Below, piece by piece: positions 1-6,909 of a stretch of 64,000 nucleotides of DNA (position 1 is the stretch's first letter; each line of letters starts with the position of its first letter). Position numbers and translations under genes: made by a program. Source of the DNA: Mesorhizobium carmichaelinearum (GTDB lineage: Bacteria > Pseudomonadota > Alphaproteobacteria > Rhizobiales > Rhizobiaceae); NCBI RefSeq assembly GCF_900199455.1, contig NZ_FZQR01000026.1, positions 1 to 64,000 of the forward strand, written 5' to 3'. Under the pieces are notes generated by a model. The model made no database searches and was not told the origin of the DNA. It worked only from the letters and a program-made list of their open reading frames with translations.

Positions 1-475
1 TGTTGGTGGACGAATATCAGAACTTCACACCCACTGTTTTGCGGGAGCTGCGGCATCTTCAGGAGCGGTGCGGCTTCGCTTTACTGCTCGCCGGCAACAC
101 TCATCGGTTAGCGGGCACGAGGCGTGATACCCACGCTGTGGATCAGATCGAAAGCCGTATCGGCATGCGTTTCGAGACCGGGCAGCCGACGCGGGAGGAC
201 TGCGTAAGGATTGGCGCCGAACACAACGTTGAGGGAGCCGACGCCTACGAGGCAATCGCCACCTACGGGCAAAACACCTCCCTTCGCGCGCTTTGCCATC
301 TCCTCAGAATTGCGCTGTCGATACCAGCGGCCTCGGCAGCATTCGTCTTCCCCGGATAGAGACTGCTTCGCGGCATGTCGTGCGGCGGCGATGTGCTCAG
401 GCTTCTGCACGAGCGCCGAAACGCCGCCCCAGACGACCTCCGCGGCCCGGCTTAATTCCGGACAGCGACAGATAA
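1..475 (+). pseudogene. MuB/TniB-like transposition ATPase, 5'-truncated and frameshifted
   Basis: The reading frame enters from the window edge and shows the second half of an AAA ATPase of the kind that serves Mu/Tn7/IS21-type DDE transposases: a Walker-B-like VDEYQNF, a sensor-like LLLAGNTHR, then a helical C-terminal part ending LRALCHLLRIA. The frame closes at 359. A second frame (about 330-475) carries a plausible continuation (GSIRLPRIETASRH), so I infer a frameshift near 330. No transposase is visible in the window; it should lie to the left. Family recognition is by motif only. Confidence 0.6.
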
Positions 476-483
476 TTCCGGAC
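453..483. repeat. Direct repeat TAATTCCGGAC x2, probable transposon end
   Basis: TAATTCCGGAC occurs at 453-463 and again at 473-483, 20 bases apart. Closely spaced repeats of this kind are typical transposase-binding sites at the ends of Mu/Tn7/IS21-like elements, and they lie directly after the ATPase fragment. I read them as the right end of that element; no left end is in the window. Confidence 0.5.
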
Positions 484-493
484 GGCACACCGC

Positions 494-844
494 TTACGAG
501 CCGAGGACGAAATCAAACACTGGTTGAGGCCGACCAAGTGGCACGTCCCGCAACGCAGTGGGGACCCTTGTTGCTGCTTCGGCATAGTCGGCGAGAATTG
601 CTGGCGGGAGGCCAAGCGCGTTTTCGACAATATGCTCCGATGGGCCGTTCAATCGACGAAACAGCATTGCGGCGCGCTGAGAGTGGCGCACCGCTGCAGC
701 AGTTTTGCCCTCACGTATCTTCACGCCGGCTGCCGACAACAGGATCAATGCTTTAAAGAACACGCGAGAAGGGCCGCCTCGGTCCGCAACCTGCCAGAGA
801 CCTTCCCAAGCCTCATGTGCTTCCCAGTGGAATTGGTGCAGGGA
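494..844 (-). pseudogene. DUF309-family protein, N-terminally truncated
   Basis: The minus strand reads HQFHWEAHEAWEGLW followed by FFKALILLSAAGVKIREG, the core of the DUF309 family (helical, HExxE-type motif, unknown function). The frame is closed upstream by TGA at 845-847 and has no plausible start, so the N-terminal strand and about 40 residues are missing. IS5-family sequence begins about 100 bases further on and probably caused the loss. The C-terminus (FDFVLGS, stop at 494-496) looks natural. Not expected to be functional. Confidence 0.6.
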
Positions 845-956
845 TCAAATTTCAACGTTTTGCCTCTATGCGGCTTTGATCGAAAATAGTTTGATTGATC
901 CAGCATGCGCCTAAGCACAATGCCTCCCGTCGACACCCAACAAGATCAAATTCAAA

Positions 957-1625
957 GTGACGAACTGGCAGGAATACGAGGCGGGCCTTCGTCGCCGCGG
1001 CAGTATGACCCTTTGGATAACGCCTGAAGCGCTTAGCGGTTGGGCTGCACCACGGCGCAAAACAAGAGGCGGCCAACCGCGTTACTCTGATCTGGCGATC
1101 GAGACGACCTTGATGCTGGGTATGGTATTCGGACTGCGGCTGCGCCAAAGCGAAGGGCTTTTGAGCTCGGTGCCTGATCTGATGCGATTGGATCTGCCTG
1201 TGCCTGATCACACCACGCTGAGCCGTCGGGCAAGAACCTGGATGCCGTCTGTCGAACGACGTGCGGCGCCAGATGGACCCGTTCACGTTCTGGTAGATAG
1301 CACCGGGTTGAAGATCTATGGCGCGGGTCAATGGCTGGAGGAAAAGCATGGAGAAAAGTCCCGCCGTGGCTGGCGAAAACTGCATCTGGCGCTTGATGCC
1401 GACAGTGGCGAGATCATTGCACATAGTCTGACAGATCAGGAAACCGGCGACGCCTCACAGCTTGAGGCGTTGCTGGACCAGATCGACGACGAGATCAGCC
1501 AGTTCACAGCCGATGGAGCCTATGATGGCTACCCAACCTATGATGCTGTGCTGCGTCACAGCGCAGGCGCAAAGGTCGTCATTCCGCCGCGCTCGAACGC
1601 GGTTGCGCTGCCGGTGGTCCCCTGA
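957..1625 (+). pseudogene. IS5-family transposase, C-terminally truncated
   Basis: This is a DDE transposase of the IS5 family. Visible are the N-terminal TNWQEYEAGLRRRGS block, the first catalytic Asp in VLVDSTGLKIYG, and the second Asp in QFTADGAYDG. The frame leaves the family after PPRSNAV, so the final third with the catalytic Glu is missing. GTG at 957 is the listed start; the frame stays open back to 915 and reads PNKIKFKVTNW, so the true start may be a little upstream. Without the third acidic residue it cannot be active. Confidence 0.8.
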
Positions 1626-1935
1626 CGCGGACTTCCTTGCCGGTGACATCTCGCGCCGCCTGCCGGAAATTGTCTTCTCCGTCGAGGCATCGCTAGCCAG
1701 TTCTGAAGATGATGGCTAAGGCGAACCTACAACACGACATCCGATGTAGCTGCCAATAGGACGCTTTAATTCCATGATGCATAAATTTTTAATGTTGCGG
1801 AATAGCGACTGGCAACTACGTTGCCGAAGATCACGTAATATTAGAAAACCCTAAAGTCTCCTCGCGCGTACTGTATGTATGTACAACCGGTAGGCGCCAG
1901 TTGTTCTTATCCAGGCAACCCACAAGGAGAGTGTC
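1626..1935. other. Intergenic stretch, no gene recognised
   Basis: About 310 bases between the broken IS5 gene and the glycine-repeat protein. A short frame continues to 1719 but resembles nothing I know. The part from about 1740 is AT-richer and probably holds the promoter of the next gene. The sequence CACAAGGAGAG just before 1936 is its ribosome binding site. Confidence 0.4.
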
Positions 1936-2572
1936 ATGGCTAGCATCTTCGAGAGAACCGCCAAAACATTGGCGAGTGGCGCGATTATCGCGGCCCTGTG
2001 CATGCCAGCAAACGCCGCCGGAATTGGCGTTGGTGCCGGCGCATCCGTAGGCGGCAGTGGTGGAGTTAACGCTGGGGCAGGTGCTTCTATAGGCGGCTCG
2101 GGTGGGATCAACGCGGGCCTTGGCGCATCGATCGGTGGGTCGAACGGCGTTAATGCTGGCGCAGGCGCATCGGTCGGCGGCTCCAATGGCGTCAATGCCG
2201 GTGCAGGCGCATCGATCGGCGGGACCAGTGGCATCGATGCGGGTGCCGGCGCGACCGTCGGCGGCTCCGGCGGCGTTACGGCAGGTCTGGGCGCGACAGT
2301 TGGCGCTACGAGTGGCATCGGCGTCGGCGCAGGTGTTGGGGTCGGCAACGGCATCGGAGCAGGCGTCGGCGTCCATCGACGGTGTTCCAGGGACTCCTGG
2401 CGCCCCGGGTACTCTCGGCACCCCTGGAGTTACTCGCGTCTCGAGTGCTGTCTCCCACATGTCGAGCGCGCAGTTGGCGCGGATGAAGAAGCGTTGTGCG
2501 GACGTGCTTGGCAACCAAGACACATATGATCGCGACCTGCGCCAACTTTGCCTGCTGATTGCGGGTCGCTAG
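1936..2572 (+). pseudogene. Secreted glycine/alanine-repeat protein, frameshifted
   Basis: A strong GGAG site precedes an Sec-type signal peptide (ALCMPANAA). Seven to eight copies of a 14-residue repeat follow (pattern GAGASVGGSGGVNA), encoded by 42-bp DNA repeats. The first frame then runs out of phase near 2370. A second frame continues with a natural C-terminus (DGVPGTPGAPG, then ARMKKRCADVLGN to LCLLIAG) ending at 2572. The total of 637 bases is two short of a whole codon number, which fits a 2-base loss within GGCGTCGGCGTCC. The repeat region could be an extracellular or surface polymer; function unknown. A terminator follows. Confidence 0.6.
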
Positions 2573-2642
2573 CTCGAACGCGAGAAAGTGTCGATTTGGC
2601 CGCGAGGCTATAGTTGCGCTCTCCTGGCCTCCAGCCAGTCAG

Positions 2643-2674
2643 AAAGTCCGTCACCTCAATGTGGCGGACTTTTT
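2643..2674 (+). terminator. Rho-independent terminator
   Basis: Stem AAAGTCCGTCA / TGGCGGACTTT with an 8-base loop, followed by a T run. It lies about 70 bases after the stop of the glycine-repeat gene. Confidence 0.75.
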
Positions 2675-2689
2675 GCCGTTGTCGCTTAG

Positions 2690-3123
2690 CATATTAGTTC
2701 CCTCGTCGCTTTGCTGATTGCGCGTGGAGGGACGCTGCCCGGCCTACGCGTTACAGACTGGGCGTAGCGGCCGTCGAGTTTCAAGCGCCGTGTTCAACGG
2801 CTCTCCTGAATCGACGGTTTCAATCTCGCCCTTCTTGGCAACAGCCATGCTAACCCTCCCAGAAATCCCTCAAGGTAGGGTGGCGTAGCTTTTCCTCGCC
2901 CTTGAGGAGAGAATGTAGCCCGCCGCCCCATTCACGGCAGCCGCGGGCGCCCCTAGGGATGAACGGGGCTTGCCGGGGTGTTGGTACGCCCCTGCCGGGT
3001 TAGCGCAATGCAATCGCGGTGCCAGTTAGTGTGACCATAATGAGGGACCCAGCATGGCCGCTGGCGCGCGTTCCCCCGTCGCCGCTCTCCTACACCGCCG
3101 AAGCCCCGGCCGCCTCCTCTTGC
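2690..3123. other. Gene-poor stretch with hairpins
   Basis: No coding sequence is supported here. CTCAAGG...CCTTGAG pairs around 2870-2906. An imperfect GC-rich hairpin at 2918-2948 contains CCGCCCCATTCACGGC, which is also found in the hairpin at 4985-5015. These look like short intergenic palindromic repeats. Confidence 0.4.
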
Positions 3124-3291
3124 CTATACAGAGGGTTTTGCTTCCGGCGTGATCGTCTCGATACGGACCTTGTCACCGATCTCTCTAGCCCAGACTAGTG
3201 CCTTGCCTTTGTCCTTTGTCGTCAAGACAATGCGCCAATGCGGCGCCTCGTAGACGCTGACGATGTAGGTCGTGCCGGGCGGGTCGGTCAT
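3124..3291 (-). CDS. Small hypothetical protein, 55 aa
   Basis: The open frame starts ATG (CAT at 3289-3291) and ends TAG at 3124-3126. It reads MTDPPGTTYIVSVYEAPHWR and later DKVRIETITPEAKPSV. The composition is that of a small soluble beta-rich protein, codon use is GC3-rich like its neighbours, and the neighbouring genes share the strand. No strong ribosome binding site is seen (GGGAAC just upstream). Function unknown. Confidence 0.5.
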   Translation of the reverse strand: MTDPPGTTYIVSVYEAPHWRIVLTTKDKGKALVWAREIGDKVRIETITPEAKPSV

Positions 3292-3363
3292 GTTCCCAAG
3301 CTGATTTCTGGAAAAGTTGTCCGAAATTATCTGCGGCTTCAGGCTAGTCGGGCCGCCGCGCTC

Positions 3364-3630
3364 CTAAAGCGACAGACCATCTTTATGCAACGGCGAAGTC
3401 GGCATGACCGGCTGCTGTTGGGTCGCATCCTTATCTGCTTCTGTCTCTTCAGAGATGCGGCGCTGATAAACTAGCCTAGCCACCAACGCAAAATATCCGA
3501 TCTGCAACACAATCGCGGCAACGACGGTCCAGACAAAGGCCTTCCAGATCGATCCCGTGGCCATGTAGACCCAGGCCGCAACGATGCCCGACGTCGTAAA
3601 CATTCCGACCAAGAATTGCGGAAAATACAT
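3364..3630 (-). CDS. SyrA-like exopolysaccharide regulator, small inner-membrane protein
   Basis: 88 residues beginning MYFPQFLVGMF, with two membrane segments (about 5-25 and 31-52) and a charged, Gln-rich tail. This is the rhizobial SyrA family, annotated as exopolysaccharide production repressor; SyrA of Sinorhizobium meliloti influences succinoglycan output through the ExoS/ChvI pathway. GGGGAA lies immediately before the ATG. A nearly identical copy, including about 100 bases upstream, lies inverted at 13558-13891, and a short fragment sits at 12704-12776. Family assignment is confident; the target polysaccharide is inference. Confidence 0.75.
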   Translation of the reverse strand: MYFPQFLVGMFTTSGIVAAWVYMATGSIWKAFVWTVVAAIVLQIGYFALVARLVYQRRISEETEADKDATQQQPVMPTSPLHKDGLSL

Positions 3631-3737
3631 CGTTCCCCGTACCCGCTGCCGAACTCACGCAGTCCATTCCCCAATGGCCTAAAGCGAAAATTCCATTATT
3701 TTAGCAACTACGCAAGTACCGAAAGATTGGCCCCCAT
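3407..3737. repeat. Inverted repeat arm A (SyrA-like gene plus leader)
   Basis: The reverse complement of this segment matches 13558-13891 almost base for base, from the CCATGG...CCAATCTTTCGGTACTTG leader through most of the SyrA-like gene to CAGCAGCCGGTC, where similarity stops abruptly. The two arms face each other across about 9.8 kb. Confidence 0.85.
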
Positions 3738-3780
3738 GGTGTCAGACTAGCAATCAATCAGACTATATGCAGATCGGTAC

Positions 3781-4057
3781 TAAGCTCGTGCGGCTCTAGG
3801 ACGCTGCCCAGCGGGCGGCGTGACCGTCAATTAGGCGATGCGTCCGAGCAGCACAACGATTTGCCTAGCGACCGGGTCGGCGTCATTTTTGAACGCCTCA
3901 AGCATTAGCTTGGCCGGTATGGCCGGCGATTGATATTTGTCGTTCAGCAGTGCGGCGACGGCTTCCTCCACCGTGCTTGATCCGTCCAGTCCAAAGTGAG
4001 CAAGCCGTTCAGGGGCTGCGGCAAACCATTCTTGGAGTAGCGCCGAAAGGCTCGGCG
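3781..4057. repeat. Duplicated segment, mosaic with 12765-13160
   Basis: Bases 3781-3842 recur inverted at 12765-12826, whereas 3836-4057 recur in direct orientation at 12939-13160. The breakpoint lies at the end of the small gene at 3831-4097. This shows duplication followed by a local rearrangement. Confidence 0.8.
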
Positions 4058-4097
4058 CCTGAGCATCCACATCTGCAATTTTAATAGGCGTGGCCAC
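3831..4097 (-). CDS. Small hypothetical protein, 88 aa
   Basis: GTG at 4097 is chosen because GGAGG lies about 9 bases upstream. Upstream in-frame ATGs lack such a site and would run into the neighbouring gene. The product starts VATPIKIADVDAQAP and continues with amphipathic helices (LSALLQEWFAAAPERL, EEAVAALLNDKYQ); it has no signal peptide or membrane segment. A frameshifted copy lies at 12939-13160. Function unknown; conservation of the duplicate suggests a real gene. Confidence 0.6.
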   Translation of the reverse strand: MATPIKIADVDAQAPSLSALLQEWFAAAPERLAHFGLDGSSTVEEAVAALLNDKYQSPAIPAKLMLEAFKNDADPVARQIVVLLGRIA

Positions 4098-4176
4098 GGT
4101 AATTTTCCTCCAAAAAGGCGTGTTTGCGTTCCCGCTAATGTCAGGGGCACTAAAAGCGAGCGCCGGCATCATGCAG

Positions 4177-4398
4177 TCAGTCCGCCAAGCCGGCGTCGTG
4201 ATGAACGATTGCGTCAAGGATCACCTCGTAGACAATGCCGGTGTCTTGCTCGATCTCGGTGCTGCTGATGCCGATCGCCTTCGCGTCAGCGAACAGCTTT
4301 TGCGTCAGTTCGGCAACTGATATGACATCGGCGCCGGGCGTTTCGGGAACATTCGCCGAAATCCATTTGTACAAGAAATCTGTGCCGCGCTTGCTCAT
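4177..4398 (-). CDS. DUF768-family protein
   Basis: 73 residues starting MSKRGTDFLYKWISANV, the conserved opening of DUF768, a small family found almost only in Mesorhizobium and close relatives. The middle is a helical acidic stretch with LTQKLFADAKAIGISSTEIE, and the end reads VYEVILDAIVHHDAGLAD. An ATG three codons upstream (4407) is possible, but family members begin MS.RGT. It ends about 80 bases before the next gene start on the same strand. Function unknown; useful as a taxonomic marker. Confidence 0.75.
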   Translation of the reverse strand: MSKRGTDFLYKWISANVPETPGADVISVAELTQKLFADAKAIGISSTEIEQDTGIVYEVILDAIVHHDAGLAD

Positions 4399-4457
4399 CC
4401 GAACCAACCGAACGAGTGCGCGCCATGCCTTGTCTGCAAGGACAATTCAGGGGTTGC

Positions 4458-4625
4458 CTAACGATCAAGGCCTAGCCGAGCCTTCTCGCTGAGGGCGAAC
4501 GCGTTGGCTTCAGCTTCCGTCTTGAATGCCCGGACCTTTACAATCCCGTCTTCGATGACGCGCACGAACGGCTTGCCACCAAAGTCTTCGATCTCCACAG
4601 CCGTCTTCCACGATTGCTTGTTCAT
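4458..4625 (-). CDS. Small hypothetical protein, 55 aa
   Basis: The product starts MNKQSWKTAVEIEDFGGKPF and contains VRVIEDGIVKVRAFKTEAEA. It looks like a small soluble alpha/beta protein whose end (ALSEKARLGL) is typical of short rhizobial SPOR-like or stress peptides. The open frame extends upstream to 4718, but that part belongs to a decayed membrane peptide (see 4655-4760), so ATG at 4625 is preferred. Function unknown. Confidence 0.5.
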   Translation of the reverse strand: MNKQSWKTAVEIEDFGGKPFVRVIEDGIVKVRAFKTEAEANAFALSEKARLGLDR

Positions 4626-4654
4626 GCCTTTAGCCCCATCCCGCCGCCAATCTA

Positions 4655-4760
4655 ACAATATAATGTCAGTAAGGCAGACCATCGCCACCGCTATCAGAAT
4701 TGAGGCCGGCACCAGCAAACAGGGCGGCTTCTAAAACTCGTGTTTCTTTATCCTGAACAT
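4655..4760 (-). pseudogene. Frameshifted copy of small membrane peptide at 22121-22234
   Basis: From ATG at 4760 the minus strand carries the same DNA as the intact 37-residue gene at 22121-22234. Its pieces fall in different frames: DKETRVLEA in one, LVPASILIAVAMV in another. At least one indel therefore separates start and membrane segment. Confidence 0.5.
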
Positions 4761-5299
4761 TAGGCACGCCTCATGCAAGCTTCGTCTAAGCTAACAAGTT
4801 GCAAGCTCCTCATTCGGTTGCGCCTGATGGCCCGCGCCCATTTGCGACGGACGCGGGCGGACCAAGGTCATGCCGAACGTTGGCCAGCAGCCGAACCGGC
4901 CGCCGCGATTCAATTAGCCAGCGCTAAAATGGTTCCGGAAAAAGGAACCCGCCGGCAATAGCCGTCCGCCTAACGGACGCGAAAACCCGCCGCCCCATTC
5001 ACGGCGACGGCGGGTCGATCTAGCCTTGTGAGCTGGACCTGCGGCAAGCGAAATTGAGGGACTGCGCCTGCCGGTAAGCATCAACCTTTGTCGATCACGT
5101 ACGTTCCGGAAAGACCTTACTAACGCAGCCCCTGCATGAGGGCGACTTCCGACTCCTAAGAGTGGCGAATCTCAATGAAGCAAGTTGAATGCCCGATAGG
5201 AGGTGACCCAAAATGGCACGAAAAGCGGGGGGAGAAACAGTCGTTCGGGGGTTTGTCACGGATTTGCTACTGTTACGGTCACGCCAGCCGGCTCGCCCT
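4761..5299. other. Gene-free stretch with three successive hairpins
   Basis: No convincing gene. Three hairpins follow one another: 4931-4949 (GGTTCC/GGAACC), 4963-4979 (CGTCCG/CGGACG) and 4985-5015 (ACCCGCCG/CGGCGGGT). None has a T run. The last shares CCCGCCGCCCCATTCACGGC with 2919-2938. The right part (from about 5200) leads into an IS91 fragment. Confidence 0.5.
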
Positions 5300-5614
5300 A
5301 GCCACATGACGCTCGCGACCGACGAGTTCATCCGCCGCTTCTTGCTCCACGTCCTGCCGCGCGGCTTCCATCGCATCCGACATTATGGCCTGCTCGCCGG
5401 CTCGGCCCGCAAGGCCAGCCTCGCACGCGCCCGCGAACTGCTGAACGTCGCTCCGCCGCCCGAAGACGACACTCCGGAAGAACCGGCTGACTTCCGGCCG
5501 CCATGCCCCTGCTTGGGCGGACGCATGATCGTCATCGAGACGATCGAACGGTGGAGGAGGCAGCCGCGCGGACCGCCGAACGCATCGGCACCGATCCGGG
5601 AGACCGCTCCATGA
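5300..5614 (+). pseudogene. IS91-family transposase, C-terminal fragment
   Basis: The frame shows the family block DEFIRRFLLHVLPRGFHRIRHYGLLA, then SLARARELL and a partly lost zinc-binding end (PCPCLGGRMIVIE), as in IS91/IS801 Y2 rolling-circle transposases. The preceding residues (from 5213) do not match, and no catalytic Tyr domain is present, so most of the gene has been lost to the left. Not functional. Confidence 0.75.
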
Positions 5615-6023
5615 CCCGGCATGGTCTGATCCAGCCTCCAGCCACAGGCGCTCAATCTGCGGCGAAGGACCCACGCGCGCCCATGGTGCTCAGCGAGGCC
5701 GGCAGGGCCACGTCCGCCTGCGCACAGAGGCTACAAGGCTGTGCGGAGGCTTCACTGAGCGGTCCATCCGTGTCCACCGCGTCGCCTAACGGGGGCGGTC
5801 ACGCCATCGCCGACATCAGCCGCAAACTAAAATCCCCATAGCCATCAACTGTCGCCCGCGGGTTCCTGCATGAGAGGCTTTCGTACGCCTCACGGCACCC
5901 GAAACCCTTTAGCAATTTCAGCGATTCGAGCGAACGCCAATGTCAACCGGAAGTGGACGTTGTAAGGCTAGCGTTCTATGGTGAGACACTCGGGTTCTTC
6001 AAAGAGCTGTGGTCTTTCTGGAG
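5615..6023. other. Probable IS91 right-end region
   Basis: About 400 bases downstream of the IS91 transposase fragment without a convincing gene. The stretch CCCCATAGCC...GGGTTCCTGC...GGCTTTCGTACGCC around 5836-5895 resembles the GC-rich terminal region of IS91-type elements. The exact end could not be placed. Confidence 0.35.
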
Positions 6024-6548
6024 CTAAGCCGTCGGCGATGCTTTTTTCCGTGCGGTCGCGGACTTCTTTGCGGCCGGCTTCTTTGCCGCGCGCTTTTTGG
6101 CAGCCGGTTTCAGTGTGGCAGGCTTGGCGACAGAACGGCTCAGATCGATCATCTGAACGTCGATGCGGCCATGCAAATCCTGCGGCATCTGCGCGATGAT
6201 CACGGCGCGTAGCTCCTCAGGCGTTTTGTAATCGGTGTTTACACGGCCAGCGACTTTCTCTTGAGCACCAAACCACAGGACGAGGTAAATTCCTTGGCGC
6301 TCGGCGTCAGGATGGCTGGAGTATCGCGTGTCCAGTTGCTCTGCGGCTCCGGTGAACAGCTCGGGATGCCACTGCCCTTTAACTTCGATCGTGAGGAGCC
6401 GTCTTTCGCCGCCGATCACGTCTGAGGCGGTAATGTCACAACGGTTTTGGCCGACCGAGTCAGTTCTCAGTGAAAATCCACATCTAGGGCTTTCGGTCCA
6501 AGCAGCGCACGATATCCATGCTGGCGGCAGAGGCGGCACGGGCGGCAT
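6024..6548 (-). pseudogene. Nuclease-like domain fragment with Lys/Ala-rich tail
   Basis: The core reads NRCDITASDVIGGERRLLTIEVKGQW and LYLVLWFG-like strands (IYLVLWFG). The spaced Asp and ExK (DIT...IEVKG) are the active-site pattern of PD-(D/E)XK restriction-type nucleases, such as the C-terminal domains of large defence-type proteins. The last 35 residues are an AAKK/PAAKK tail like histone H1 or nucleic-acid-binding tails. The first about 30 residues (Pro-rich) do not look native and no start signal is clear, so I infer that the bulk of a larger protein has been lost upstream. Assignment rests on motif shape only. Confidence 0.45.
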
Positions 6549-6601
6549 CCTTTTGCAGAAACCGATTTAGGTAACCAACGAATCGGGTAATGCCAGCTTA
6601 G

Positions 6602-6862
6602 CTAGGTGAACATGTTTGGCCCTATCTCCGAGCCGACTTCGATAATTACCCCAGCCGGAAGATTGTTCTTTCGTGCTGCAGCGCGAATGGATTCAGGATT
6701 AGGTGCCTCGTAAAGACAGTAGGTTTTTTTCTTGTCGGCGCTGAGAAACGAGAAAATCCACTGCACACCTTCCTGATCGTTAATCAAATTGACCCCTGCA
6801 ACCCCATCCTTGGTGAGATTCAGCTGTTCGGCAAAATCTCTTTCAATGACGTAGCGTGGCAT
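6602..6862 (-). CDS. DUF4242 (SCO4226-like) ferredoxin-fold protein
   Basis: 86 residues starting MPRYVIERDFAEQL. ATG 6862 is chosen because AGGAG lies 8 bases upstream; two earlier in-frame codons have no site. The family (DUF4242; a Streptomyces member binds nickel) is recognised by the opening YVIERD, the central VQWIFSFLSADKKKTYCLYEAPN and the closing PAGVIIEV. It is soluble with no signal peptide. Its neighbour downstream, on the same strand, is the first large cyclase. Role unknown. Confidence 0.7.
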   Translation of the reverse strand: MPRYVIERDFAEQLNLTKDGVAGVNLINDQEGVQWIFSFLSADKKKTYCLYEAPNPESIRAAARKNNLPAGVIIEVGSEIGPNMFT

Positions 6863-6909
6863 GAGCAAACTCCTTCTCAACCTTGTTAACGATAAGCCAT
6901 CCGACCAGC

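Noticed and set aside
1990..2370. Possible CRISPR-like repeat array (42-bp period)
   Set aside because: The repeats are contiguous with no unique spacers and encode a 14-residue glycine/alanine repeat in frame.
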